This document shows, piece after piece, positions 31,690 to 43,713 of a stretch of DNA of 64,000 bases. The stretch lies in NCBI RefSeq assembly GCF_910592395.1, contig NC_088316.1, forward strand, positions 7,752,001 through 7,816,000, given 5' to 3'. Source of the stretch: Lineus longissimus. Lineage: Eukaryota > Nemertea > Pilidiophora > Heteronemertea > Lineidae. The notes below the pieces were generated by a model. The model worked only from the letters and a program-made list of their open reading frames with translations, was not told the DNA's origin and made no database searches. A program made the position numbers and the translations under genes. How positions within the stretch are numbered: the first letter of the stretch is position 1; each line of letters opens with the position of its first letter.

Positions 31690-33690
31690 TCTTAATTTCT
31701 ACCCCTAAAAACCTATGTCTGGATAAGACCAATTCGAGGTTTTAGTTTAACACCAACACCTGGTTTTATCTAAACACCTAAACCTGGGCTGAAACTAAGA
31801 AGATGTGTTATTCTGCAGGTAAAACTAACACCAAGATGGACAGAGATAAAACCTTGGAAAAACCAAACATGCATGTTGTTGTCGTTGTTACTGTTGTTTC
31901 CCTAGCTAGTGACCGCTTCCATTGCTGGTCGTCGAACGAAATTTGGTCGTCTTCTTTCACGTCCATTATCATTCCCATCAGCGTTCAAAATACATGCAAC
32001 TACTTCTTGAAATGGTACGAATAACGTGATTTTTAGCTACGCTGGCTTCCAGCGGAGCTTATGGTTTGTGCTGGAGCTGGCAGAAAGTAGTTCCAGGAAA
32101 ATAGTTGCATTTTCATCCGAATTTGCTGTAGCTGGGCCAGAAAATGTGCCGGGATACCAATATTTTGAACTCTTGTTTCGATAGGATTATAGCTATTTAC
32201 AGCAGAAAGACTAAACGCCCGTAATTGGCAGTAATTAGCAGATTTTAAGCTGGAAATTGTCGTCTGGTCAAAAGTCGCAAAACAGCCTCGATCCTACCTG
32301 TCTCTGTAATGTAAACGGGCTGAACATAATGCATTGGCCTAAGGCATTGCAGCTGAGGCTGATAAAGTGATGGCCATTTTGCGAATGTATATAGAGTGTG
32401 TACGTTCACTTCAAAACATAGTTCCAGTCTAAATTTTTCATAACGAGCAGCTAGGAAGTGATATTTCCCTATATTTTGATTTTCAATGTCAACATGTTGT
32501 TTTGTGGGGTTATTTTGTCTAATTCTTATTAATATTGCCGATAAAAGACACGTAGAGAAATCCAGATTCATGCGCTCAGTTCATCTACGTACGATAGACG
32601 TTTTGAGAGAAAATCAGGGCGAGATTTCTCTGTATTTTCTCTTGATTTGCTAGGTACAATTGGCCATGACAACTTTTATTTGAAAGGTCATAGTATGGAA
32701 TGACTCCCGTAGCTTGTTTAAATAGGAAGTGTTACCGTTCTGGCGTTCTGTCTCGTTAAATTTGCTCAGTCATTGAGTCGAAGTCGAAGATCAAAACACA
32801 CATGAACGCCATAGTACATCTTATACACAAAACGGTGTTGCAAAAAAATTCTTTCCAATCATCAGAATGAAATAATCGTAATACTTCACAATTATATATT
32901 ACACATAGATATAACAACTACAGGAGAATGACTTTGAATCCAGACAAAACTTTGTTATAAGAACAGCCTCTTTGTATTTATAAACATCATCGACATAATC
33001 AAAACAAACCCGAACGCTGGATGAACAAACATGGCGGACCGCTTCACAAGAAGTCGACGTTTTCTCATGTTTCTTGTCAAAATAACAATGATATCGTACA
33101 CCTTTGATAGTTACACTGGTCACAGTACACAAATAATAGCGACGAAGTAGTCTGCTGGAATTGCGAGGTATTTTTAACGAACAGTAAAACTGCCATTCTC
33201 AGTCTATGCTGCTGATACGGAAAACCGTGAGGAGCTGCATGATTGCCATGAACTGGGCCTACATTATTTACAATACATTACAGTTACATACCCGATACCG
33301 GTACATGAACAAATGCAATACACTGCAACATATGTGCAGGGTAGTAAAGTATTCATTGCAAGCCTTGTGTCCAAACTATACCAAGGTGAATGTTAGTAAA
33401 TAAGGGTGAACTTTTTCAAATTTATTAACTTTAATTTATATCCCCCCCACACCAGTTCACTAGTTTTTCACAAATGTTTTGATCTTTTTTTGTACATTTA
33501 TGTTTTACCTTATCACCAACATGAACAGCTAGCCACACAGGGTTGTAATGTTGTATATCCTCTCACGGTTTTCGCTTATCAGCACAGACTACTCATTGTT
33601 TTTGAAACATAAGATCGGGAATGTTGATGATAAATATCTTATTTTGATGGTGTTTTTTTGCAAAGTGATATTTTTTCTCATGTTTACAGG

Positions 33691-33835
33691 ATGATGCAGT
33701 CTATAATCTACGAGTCATTCCGGTGGTCTCCACTGGCAAAGTGGTGTTGCTGTGCATGCTGTGGAACTGGTGACCAATCAACCAGTCAGCCATGAGATTG
33801 ACAGGATCGGGGAAGAAGACGCTGTATCTTAGCTG
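33691..33835 (+). other. Possible terminal exon with poly(A) signal inside element D
   Basis: TTCTCATGTTTACAG at about 33676-33690 looks like a 3' splice site. An open stretch in one frame (ending RIGEEDAVS and a stop near 33833) follows, then AATAAA at about 33889. No upstream exon was found. It could be a captured gene end; the frame is short and unrecognised. Confidence 0.25.
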
Positions 33836-34014
33836 ATTTGTCCTTCACGTTTTGGTCTTGTTTTACTGTATTATACAAGTTGATTGAATAAAGAAGCCTT
33901 GAAATTGAATAGGCATCTCTGAATTTTGATTTATTATAATATTGAAAAATAAAGCTTGCCTTTTAAACCTAAACTCTTGAACATGCAAACTTTAACCCTT
34001 ATACTAGTGTCATG

Positions 34015-35042
34015 CTCGACCTTAGGCCATTCAAAATTAAATTTTAGATTTACGTCACTCAGATCTGAAAAATTTGGTGGGGAGGGGAATTTGTTTTTTA
34101 CTTTTTGACATTTTGAAATTTTGAAATTTCATGTACATGTATAAAATGGACAAAATAAAGATATGCTAAACAGACTATCTTTATTATTAATTTGAGCCAA
34201 TGATGATGGCAACTACAAACACGAGAAATTACATAGCTGTCACAGCAGTCAGCTTTAAACTCAACAATTCAGCAGGAGCCTGAGTATTAACACACTATGA
34301 GCCTGTGATGGCAACTACAAACAATGACTCTAGCGTCTGACAGGTGACGCGCGCTTCCAATATTAATAGTAACTTCAAAGACCGTTGATTTTTTTATTGA
34401 ACGTGCGCGCCGTACGTGTGTTCAGAGGCTTGCAACTTTATTAAATATTCAAAGCATCCCTGTGAACAGGAATTATCGCAGTGACCGCATGAAATTGTTG
34501 AAGGTTGCCTACAATAGTTTTCCCGCCAAAAACGATGCCGCTCAGTCGTCTGCCACGTGTGTACGCGGCAACTCTACCCGATCGTTAGTCCCAGTACGCT
34601 ATCTTTCCAAGTTCATAACTCAGTTCATATTGTTCTAATCTCTTTGTCAAAGATATCATTTTGAAGCTTAGGACTATACTAATCAACTGAAACGCAAATT
34701 CGTGGCATCTGTGTCCTCCTCAGTTCGAAAAAGATGAAAGAACCTTCCACTCTAGTCTATTCCCGCAATGCGGCGTCGGTATACTACTGTGTACTACATC
34801 TAATGGGAGTTGGATATTTTGGCTAGTAAATGGTCATATAAGCACTACCGAAGCTATCCCTATGAGGAGTTGTGCCAGTAGGGCCATAAAAAAGGTTTCC
34901 AATGGGCTTCAAGACCGAACTAATACAAAAAACGTTTTTTTTTAAATTTAGCAAAAAACAAAAAAATATTGGGACGGAGGCAAAAACCGGGGCGGGCGGT
35001 AACGTAAATCTAAAAATTGATTTTGAATGGCCTTAGGTCGAG
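34015..35042. mobile_element. TIR element nested in D
   Basis: CTCGACCTTAGGCCATTCAA at 34015 has its complement at 35042 (TTGAATGGCCTTAGGTCGAG). The arms are about 41 bases long with few differences and end in ACGTAAATCT or its complement. The 1.03 kb interior has no frame of note. No target duplication is obvious. Confidence 0.7.
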
Positions 35043-35264
35043 TTAAAATTTCTTCCCCTTTACTGTTGCGCTCGACCCTGGGTCGAGAGAGAGGGAAATG
35101 CCTCAGAAAATAAATTATCCACGGCGCAATTGGAGTCCTTTATGTTTAGTTTATCTGCCAGTGTAAAGACGGCACTGCGTCTGATCATTTGATACCATGA
35201 AACCAAATCGTTTCTACATGAAAATTTCCCGCAGCTTGCAACTGAAAGTCAAGCACCTTTTCAG

Positions 35265-35655
35265 AAGAGGTGAGGCAAGGGGTATGGTGATGTAAGAGAC
35301 GTCATCATGCCTGATGTCACAATCGAGTAAGAGACCGCATTGTCGCCTGAATGATATGAGACAAGAAGGTGATGTCACAATCCAGTAGGTGACCACATTG
35401 TAGCCTGATCGATATAAGAGAAGAGCGTGATGTATGAGACGTTATCATGCCTGATGTCACTGTCAAGTAGACTTCGTTGTAGCCTGACTGATATAAGAGA
35501 AGCGGGTGATGAAAGAGACGGCATCGTGCCTCATGTCACAATCAAGTAAGAGACTGCATTGTAGTCTGATTGATATGAGAGTAGAGAGGGTGATGTTAGA
35601 GACGGTGTCATGCCTCGTGTCACAATCTAGAGACTGCATTGTAGCCTTATGGGAG
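35265..35655 (+). repeat. Tandem array of about 100 bp units
   Basis: Four degenerate units contain GATATGAGA or GATATAAGAGAAG, GTGATGT, AGAGACG, CATGCCT and GATGTCAC or its variants, then GCATTGTAGCCT. The sequence after it (35750-36010) has a second loose repeat with GGTATCAAACTAAAGGT. Confidence 0.7.
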
Positions 35656-36024
35656 GGAATAGGGCAGTGTCACAAGAACTAATCTAAACTCAAGATAATG
35701 AAGGAGAGATTTGCACTGACGTACTATCATGACCTTCTGCTCTACTTTAAGACTTATAGCTAAAGTAGTCGTGTTTGGTATCGAACTAAAGATAATGTAC
35801 AGTAGGATTGTGCTAGCCCATTTTCATTACCAACTGACCTACTTGGAGACGGTTACAGTGAAAGGTGTCATCCGTGTTCGATATCAAACTAAAAGTGTTT
35901 AAGAGTAGGTTTACCCTGATATACTTTTATGACTCACTTTAGAAACAACTTGAACACCGTTAGAGGAAGGCAGTCGCGTTAATGGTATCAAACTAAAGGT
36001 ATTGACACTAAGGCTGCACAGTCA

Positions 36025-36480
36025 GTGAAATATGAGACTTTCGAATGGAGAGAAGTCACAATGGATTCGGGAAAAATGAAGGTCCTACTAGTCTATCGGC
36101 CACCCCCAAGTCGGACGAACAAGTTTACTTTCGGTGGATTCTTACGTGACTTCTTGGATCTCCTTGATACATACAGCACTGATCCTGTGCCTCTGACTAT
36201 CATAGGAGACATCAATGTAAAAGTCAACCTTCCAAATGATCCTGAAACGGTGAAATATATGGAACTACTGTCAACCTATGGTCTACATCAGTATGTTGAT
36301 AAACCATCACACAGGTCTGGGAACACGCTTGATCACATAATTGGTCTTGAATCTGACAATCCTCTTGTGCACTTCTCTGTGGAGCCACTCTTGGCCATTT
36401 CTGACCATTTTCCTATCTTCTTCTCTTTGCGCTATAAAGGTGACAGCCAACGTCGGAAAAGGGCAGAATGTCAAGTGACA
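36025..36480 (+). pseudogene. LINE endonuclease, C-terminal half
   Basis: Contains VLLVYRPP, TIIGDINVKV (catalytic GD.N), NTLDHIIG and AISDHFPIFF (the SDH motif). Its N-terminal half was lost by 5' truncation. Its frame leaves LINE register near 36468-36597, where the next frame takes over. Start codon at 36025 is only the first Met in the truncated frame. Confidence 0.8.
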
Positions 36481-38620
36481 TTGACCTCACATCATTTGCG
36501 GCTGACTTCTCTGATCGGACAAGATCAGTGGCTGAAAATGCTACCGTTGCCTATAATGACGTTGTTGTTTCTTTGCTCGACAAACATGCACCGGTGAAAA
36601 CCATTCGTATCAAAGGGGTCAACCCAAAGCCTTGGTATAACAGTGAAATTCACTCAGCTCGCCGTTCTAGGCGTCGTCTTGAACGTCAGTACAAAAGAAC
36701 CAGCCTTGAGGTTCACCGGCAGATGTTTGTCGAGCAGAGGAAGACGGTGGTCAAGATGATTTGTGATGCCAAGTCAACATTCATGCGGAACAAACTTTCA
36801 ACCTGTGACTCTAAAGACATGTTCAGGGCGGTAAACGGTCTGTTGTCGGCTGACAGGGGCAATCACCTGCCAGAGACACTCGACAACATCGATCTTGCCA
36901 ATAAATTTGCTACCTTCTTTCATGAAAAAATCGAAGCTATCCGCGTAGGGTTTGATGATCCTATTGACATTGTATCACAAGTGAACACTGAACAGTCCAT
37001 TCCAAACAAGGCCTGTCTTGCTAGTTTTGAGCAAGTTACTTCCGAGGAGATGCTTAAAGTGATAAATAAGTGTGCTCCAAAGTCATGTGCACTAGATCCC
37101 ATGCCCACTTGGCTACTCAAGGAAAGTGTTGTTCTCAATGCCGTATTGCCACTTCTTGTCCTGGCTATAAATGAGTCGGTCATAGCAGGTAAAGTTCCCA
37201 AGTCTTTTAAAAAGGCACTTGTGACTCCCATTCTTAAAAAGCCAGGACTTGATCAAAATGTTCTAAAACACTATCGGCCAATTTCGAACCTCCCATTCCT
37301 AGCAAAGGTAACTGAAAAGGTTATCGCCCAGCAGCTCTTAACCCACATGAAAGAGAATGGCATGGAGGACAAATTGCAGTCAGCATACAAATGTGGGCAC
37401 AGCACCGAGACTGCTCTCCTTAAGATCAAATCTGACATCGATACTGCTCTGGACCAGGGGAGGGGTATGATTCTCATCCTGCTTGATATGTCAGCTGCAT
37501 TCAATACCATCAATCATGGCATTCTACTTAAACGCCTTGAATGTAGCCTGGGAGCACAGGAAAAGCCCTGGAATGGTTTGAGTCGTACCTTTCCCTTCGA
37601 TCCCAGACAGTTGTCATTGAGGGTCAGAGGTCAGACCCCAAACCACTGCTGGGTGGTGTCCCACAGGGCTCAGTGTTAGGCCCCCTTCTCTTCTCGATTT
37701 ATATCCAGTCACTTGGAGAAGTTATCGAGAGACATCGCATGTTGCGACATGGTTTTGCAGATGACATCCGGCTGTACGACAGCTTCCATGTTTCGGAACA
37801 TGGTCTCCAGGATGCTGTTGCCAGGGCTGAGGCGTGTGTAAGTGATGTACGCAAGTGGCTTGGCCTAAACCACCTCAAGGGCAATGATGAGAAGACAGAA
37901 TTTCTTATCGTTGCTTCAAAACGTAAACTGTCGAAGCTCAAGCCACTGCCGGTCATTAACATTGGACCATCCGCTATCCAGGCTTCTGCCCTGGTCAGGA
38001 ACCTGGGAGCAATTTTCGATGAAAATATGGAAATGTCTAAACAAGTGTCAAAGGTTGTCAAGGGTGCTTATTTTCAAATTCACAAAATCTCAAAGATCCG
38101 TAGACACCTTGACAATAAAACTTGTGCCCGTGTAATTAATGCCCTTGTAACATCAAGATTAGATTTTCAAAACAGTTTACTATTAGGACTACCGGAGTGT
38201 GAACTTTCAAGACTACAAAAAGTTCAGAATGCAGCTGCTAGGCTTCTAAGTAAGACCAAAAAGAGGGAACACATCACCCCTGTACTTAAGGAGCTGCACT
38301 GGTTGCCAGTGAGATCACGTATCCAGTATAAAGTGCTACTGCTGACGCATCAGGTCTTACATAATGACCAAAGCCCGGAGTACCTCAAGGAGTTCCTCAG
38401 TCTTCGTGCCCCGGACCGCAGGCTTCGGTCTTCCGAGGACCATTGGCTCCTTTCCATACCACGGACAAGGGGCGTCTTCGGAGACCGTTGCCTAGTGAAC
38501 TTGGCGCCCAGGCTGTGGAACTCACTTCCGGCCTGGATGCGTGATCCCATTGGCACCAGCGCCTTCAAAAAACATCTCAAAACTCACCTTTTTATTGAAC
38601 ACTTCGACACCAGCACCTAA
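36468..38620 (+). pseudogene. LINE reverse transcriptase in two frames
   Basis: The first frame (36468-37679) carries KPWYNSEIHSARR, CALDPMPTWLLKE, KHYRPISNL, KLQSAYK and LLDMSAAFNTIN, the fingers and first catalytic Asp. The second (37673-38620) carries GPLLFSIYI, FADDIRLYD and LQKVQNAAARLL..LHWLPV, the catalytic FADD and the thumb region, ending FIEHFDTST. A frame change near 37600-37680 breaks it around PQGSVLGPL. It supplied cDNA synthesis at the nicked target in the live element. Confidence 0.88.
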
Positions 38621-38745
38621 ATGTTTTAGTCTCTATGAATGTTTTAATCTCTATGTACATTTTTTCTCTTTTACTATGTGTGGTTTTTTAAATTGTACAG
38701 TGCTTTGCAAATGATTTTCATTCAAAAGCACTTTTAATATAATAA

Positions 38746-38778
<33 letters not shown>

Positions 38779-39884
38779 GAAATAGCAGTTTTGCGATGGC
38801 CTGCTTAAACACAGTTGGAGCAAAGGCACTGAAGGTATTGAAGAGCGGATGTGTGTAACTTCTCCATGTTTAGTTATAGCGCCTATTCATATTCTGTGAA
38901 GATTTACATGAAGGACCTGAATGTGTCTATTCAGTAGTTAAACGCTGTTTTAAGCTGAATGCCCTTCATGAATTTGGCCCCATTTGTCTAAGCTTGATTC
39001 CATCTAGTCTGTCCACATCTCCCTATCTACCATAAACCTACATTCTGGTACTCGCATATACTACTTGCTATATTTTCTTATCATTCATCTCATTCCTTGC
39101 CATTAAATTCGGCCAGCTTAGCTATTCAGGCCGCCAGGCCTCTAGTTTCCCTTCTTAACACCAACACCAACTTTGAAATCCACTCGGTGTTAATGCCTAA
39201 GGTGTTAGTTTTATTGGTAATACAATTTGCACTACAAATCTTCGAAATATAACACCGAGATTATAATATAACACTGGGATTAAGATCAGACCTTGGTGTT
39301 CCAGTTGTTTTCAGTGTGAGACTTAAACCTAATTTGAAATAGGATAATGCTAAAACGGAGTGTCAAAACCAACACCAGAACTGATTTCATTTCTGGTGTT
39401 TTGGAGAGTTTTAGTTTTAGTCCCGGTGTTAGTTTTTGACACTAAAACCATCCCTTAGTTTTAAGCTAAAACCGACTGCCGACTTTGAAATAGGATGAAA
39501 CTAAAACCCACTGCATTTCAATGCTGGTTTAATCAAGGGTTTTAGTGTCCCATTTAGTTTTAAAACTAAATCTAAAAACTGACTTTGAAGCCACCCAATG
39601 TTTCCAGCAAATTTTGTGTGAACTCGGAAGACAGACTCCACTGATAACACATGAATTTTGGAAACCGCATCATATTTACTATGGTGCATTCCACCATACA
39701 CACTTGTAAACTTCAGCCCGAGACAAACTACAAAAAAAATGTACAGTATATGCATCATAATCATAATGATGAGAAACAGGTGTTTATTTGCATAATGATT
39801 GGCTACGTGTGTATGGTGATCGGTTGTCCAGTTTCTATCCATAGAGAACTTGGAGTAACCAGCGCAGTTTTGCGCCTTACGGTT

Positions 39885-40943
39885 TTCGCTTCTTTTTGGC
39901 TCGCCGTAGGGGAGTGAGTCCATACAACACCGCTGTGTCTGTCGTCCGTCGTCGTCATCTGTATCCTGTTTCGAAAACAGTGGCACGTTTCTTAACCACT
40001 AGAACTATAAACTTGAAACTTTGTACATAGGCCCAAGTCAGGCGACCTCTGACAATTATTTTCGGTCGGATCTGATTCTTTACTTCGCCACCAGGGGGCC
40101 AGAAGTGGAAATCTAAAAAGTGCGTTATCTCTCTCATGAGTGACTCGTTTTCGATAAAAAATTTATGGTAGTTTCTCCTAGCAAGGATACATCACATATC
40201 ATACGGGTTTACGATTTGACCTAATATTCAAGGTCACAGTAGTCAAATGACGTAAATTGGCCATTTGAGTGTAATTATGGCACGTTTCTTAACCACTTTG
40301 CTATGAACTTGAAATTTCATACCCTCATGACTCCCTACATCAAATAACAGCTGACAGCGAATTTCGGTCTGATCTGATTCTTGACTTGGCCACCAGGGAG
40401 CCAAAACTTTAAAAGGTAAAAAGTACAATATCTCACTTATTGGTGATTTATTTTTGATGTTATTTTGATGGTAGGTACTCCTTGCAAGGATACGCCACAT
40501 AGCCTACAGGTTTTTGATTTCATCTAATTTTCAAAGTCACAGAGGTCAAATGGTGTAAATTGGCCGTTTGAGTGTAACTATGGCATGTTTCTTAACCGCT
40601 AAAGCTGTGACACGAATTTTGGTTCGATCTGATTCTTGATTTGGCCACCGGAGGGCCAGAAGTGGAAGCCTAAAAAGTGTGATATCTCTTTGAGTGACTC
40701 GTTTTCGATTAGATTTTTATGGTAGGTTCTCCTAGCAAGGATGCATCACATATCATACATTAGCGTAAATTAGCCATTTGAGTGTAACTATTGCACATTT
40801 CTTAACCACAATGACTAGGCCTATTCATTACAAATTGAGTACGCTTGACCTACATCAGACTGAAAACTACATGACACAATACCATGCTCTTCATCCATCT
40901 TTCCTTCACATGAGGTGAGCACAATGACCCTGACTATTTCATT
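39885..40943 (+). repeat. Family A repeat, copy 4
   Basis: A variant head (TTTTTGGCTCGCCGTAGGGG, then GTCTGTCGTCCGTCGTCGTC) leads into three monomers with diverged half-sites (40216, 40515), GCCACCAGGGGGCC near 40090 and the 3' end ATGAGGTGAGCACAATGACC...TTTCATT. Confidence 0.65.
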
Positions 40944-41865
40944 TTGCTGACTAAGTGGAATCAGAAAAGTTGAATTTCATACGGGCTGCCGTTTATTGAC
41001 AGCTGACCACTGACGTCATGACCACCAGTGAAAGCTGATTGGTTGTAGCAACAGATAGCTCAATCACTTTTCAAGAAGTTTCAGCGGCAAGTGTGAAGAT
41101 CAAAAGCCCGGATTGAGAAAGTGTTGACATTGGATAAATAGTCCTAATATGATTTAAAGCGGTGAGTCTTTTGATGTTTTTGGAAATTTGATACTATTTT
41201 ACACCCGCTGACTCCATTCTGAAACCGGCCAATTCTAATATTAGACATGATAATCATATCAAAAGATAGCGTGGTGAATAGCATAGGGAAAAGTCAGACC
41301 CCAGCTGGAGGCCAAGGAAGGGCAAGGTGGAATAAGCTGGCTTTAGGGCACTTGGGGCAAAATATAGGCACTTTAACCGATGCAGTGTCAGTGGGTCACA
41401 TGAGACATTCTTTTTTTCCGCTCTCTTTGCTGGTGGCATGCGTCAAAAACTGAAATCAACTAACCAGCCTCCAGGGCTCGACCCTAAGGAATACTAGGGT
41501 AAGGCAAAATGGTTTTAGGGCAGTGAATTTTGCCTTATTGCAGCAACAAAATAATAGGGCAGTAAGGCAAAGAAAATGCCTTCAATTTTTCTGAAGCTTT
41601 TATTCAACCAATCAAAAACTGCTTGGCATCAGAAAATCTTGTTGACAATTTGTGATCATAGTGTAACATCACAATAGTCTAATGATATAGCCATCATTTA
41701 TCAATTGATGTTGAAAATGAAATAATACTGCAGGTGATCGAAACTGCACTGATAAGCACTATCAAGCTCAACATGCAAATTTCTTGGAAGTTCCTAGAAA
41801 TATTCACCAGCGCCCCACACTTTGTCTATTCATTTCCTTTGGCAGATCTTGGTACTAAACTACAG
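40944..41865. other. No gene recognised
   Basis: I see no supportable gene. A local repeat of AGGGCAGT..AAGGCAAA words lies at 41480-41580. Confidence 0.4.
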
Positions 41866-42002
41866 TAGAACCTCCCCACCTCTGCCAGGCACACACCTCT
41901 GCGTTACGGACATGTCCGTTCAGTCCCGATATTTTCTAAGTCATCTCCTCTAACTAAAACCTCTGTAGGGCGGACACCTCTCTACTCTGAATTGCAGACA
42001 CA
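41866..42002 (+). repeat. Family G left end
   Basis: CAGTAGAACCTCCCCACCTC, CTGCCAGGCAC..CCTCT, TTACGGACAT and AACCTCTGTAGGGCGGACAC recur at 48577 and onward. It is cut at 42002 by a LINE and resumes at about 44435 (GCACAGCAATGGTGAC). Confidence 0.6.
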
Positions 42003-42401
42003 GAATAGAATAGAATAAGGTTTATTGCTCAACAAAATTACATTGCGTAGAGCACAAAACTACCTATTTACAATAGAAATACAAATATACATGCGAAGGT
42101 TTTTTAACATCAACAAAAGAATACGAATTTGCTTCCAATATGATTAGATTAGTTGGAGAGACTTTGACAAAAAATTTGTTAGTTTTATTAATGTATTCTT
42201 TGGCGAGTTCAAAAGTTTTACATATTTAAATAAATCGGGATATCTGTGAAAGTCGGCTGGAATGTAATTTACTCGAATGTTTGAAAAGAAGGGGCATACG
42301 AGGACGTGGTAAAATTCATCTCCAAGTACTCCGAGGTTACATTTATTACATGTACGTTCTAGTCGGGGGGGGGGGGGGGGGGGGGTATTATTATATCGGC
42401 C

Positions 42402-42914
42402 TTATTCTATAGGGAGTTTATGGTTGGTACATCTAAATTTACAGAGTAATATACGTTGGGCTTGAGATAGACGAAGCAAATAATTCTCAAAACCCCATGC
42501 AAACTTGACTTCTCTGTAGATCAAACATTTTGGAGAGTTTATCAGAGTATTGCGCCATTCTTGGAGATACTGGTCCTGCAGTCGTCTTCTGACAATTTCA
42601 CCGAGATAATTAACGTTGGGGAACATCTGTGTCAGCCAGATGTCCCCGAGCCCACAAAGTTCCAAAATATTTTTGACAAACGCGACCCATTTGATATTTT
42701 GACCGTTTTGGTGTCTATGGTATGCAATTTTATACATTTTTCTGGCTATAGTTTGTTCCTGTAGGACCAGTTTCCCCCAGAATTTTACCATCTTGACTTT
42801 AACATTGATATACAATGGAAATCTACCTAATTCTCCATATACCATTGCGTTTGGTGTTGAGCGCTTTAACTTTAGTATATATTTACAGAATAACAGGTGC
42901 AATCTTTCTATCAC
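42402..42914 (-). pseudogene. LINE ORF2 C-terminal fragment
   Basis: The frame reads LHLLFCKYILKLKRSTPNAM and VYGELGRFPLYI, a segment I associate with the region after the RT of several invertebrate LINEs, ending FRCTNHKLPIE. The RT core itself is missing. Confidence 0.65.
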
Positions 42915-43332
42915 ATTGAGGTTCTCAAAGCCCCAAATCTCGCTACCGATGTTTATAAAGTAATTGAAGGCGAGATTAAAATTTTAGGAAAATCAAGCCA
43001 AAATCTGAAACGGCAACCACGACGATTTCCTGAGCGTAAACCAACCGGTATGAGACCCAATCCCAGATCCCGGACACCAACTCCCGGTAGGACAAATGGC
43101 CTACGTGAGCAGCGGCCCATGGCTCGGGCAGGTGACTCACCAGGGTCACAATCAGTGGACGATCTCCTCATGAACACTACTCCATTAGCAACCACTCTAG
43201 TTAAACTATTGGTGCACCACTGGTGTCGCTAGTGGTGCGATCGACTCTCTCAGTGACTTGCTCGCTGATTCGAGACTCGCTCTGGACGCTGCAAACTTTG
43301 CATAGGGATGCGTAGAGCCAGAACTTGGAACT

Positions 43333-43713
43333 GTGAGGGATGAGTGGTGTATTACTTGCCTAAATGTAGGTGGACTTATATCGAAATGTGACACTCAGGA
43401 ACTAAGAAATATCTTAGAACTAACTGATATTTTTGTTTTATGCGAATCCAAGCTAGATAAAACTGATGAACTTTGGGCTGAAAATTATTTCAAGACTTTG
43501 GAATCCAAAGTAACATTAAATAATAGAGAGGACATAGCAGTGAGAAAATCCGGTGGCATAGTGATTGGTGTGAAAGACAAACTCTCTCATGGAATAAAGC
43601 CATTACCAAAAACTAGTAAATTAGTTCAGTGGGTAAAGTGTGAGAAAGACGTACTTTGCTTAGTTCCTTCGGGTAATCGTCGATGGTACGCATGTTCCTA
43701 TCAATACAGTTGA
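43333..43713 (+). pseudogene. LINE endonuclease N-terminal fragment, inverted
   Basis: CLNVGGLISK...DIFVLCESKLD and KSGGIVIGVKDKL are the first blocks of an APE endonuclease (the N-terminal Asn and the catalytic ESKLD Glu). It lies on the strand opposite to ORF1 and the ORF2 tail. The frame ends near 43690 where it meets ORF1 sequence. Confidence 0.6.

Larger units (their letters stand above)
35990..38778 (+). mobile_element. CR1-like LINE, 5'-truncated, nested in D
   Basis: It starts inside the endonuclease domain and ends with AGTGCTTTGCAAATGATTTT and an (ATT)n tail at 38745-38778. ORF2 parts run in three frames. The (ATT)n tail and domain order fit CR1/L2-type LINEs. Confidence 0.85.
32034..39146 (+). 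mobile_element. Element D, 7.1 kb hairpin-ended insertion in B2
   Basis: The 5' end is TAGCTACGCTGG-CTT-CCAGCGGAGCT (6 bp hairpin). The 3' end is CAGGCC-GCC-AGGCCTCTAGT with a 5 bp hairpin. B1 shows the empty site GATTTTTTCCCTTC; here four T precede and two T follow the element, so insertion was T|T without duplication. D is itself loaded with a TIR element (34015-35042) and a LINE (about 35990-38778). It carries no recognised Rep or helicase. Its own non-nested DNA is about 3.3 kb. Confidence 0.7.
30788..39597. mobile_element. Element B2 with nested insertions
   Basis: B2 starts TGGGTGATTTCAAAG and ends CTTTGAAGCCACCCA. It is interrupted by element C2 (30844-31689) and element D (32034-39146). 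Removing both gives a sequence that runs parallel to B1, which supplies the two empty sites. Confidence 0.75.

Noticed and set aside
35265-35655. CRISPR-like array
   Set aside because: Units are about 100 bases of degenerate full-length tandem repeat without distinct spacers, and the genome is eukaryotic.
42365-42385. G21 run as a functional quadruplex
   Set aside because: A single homopolymer in a dead LINE; could be slippage or an assembly artefact and nothing around it suggests a role.
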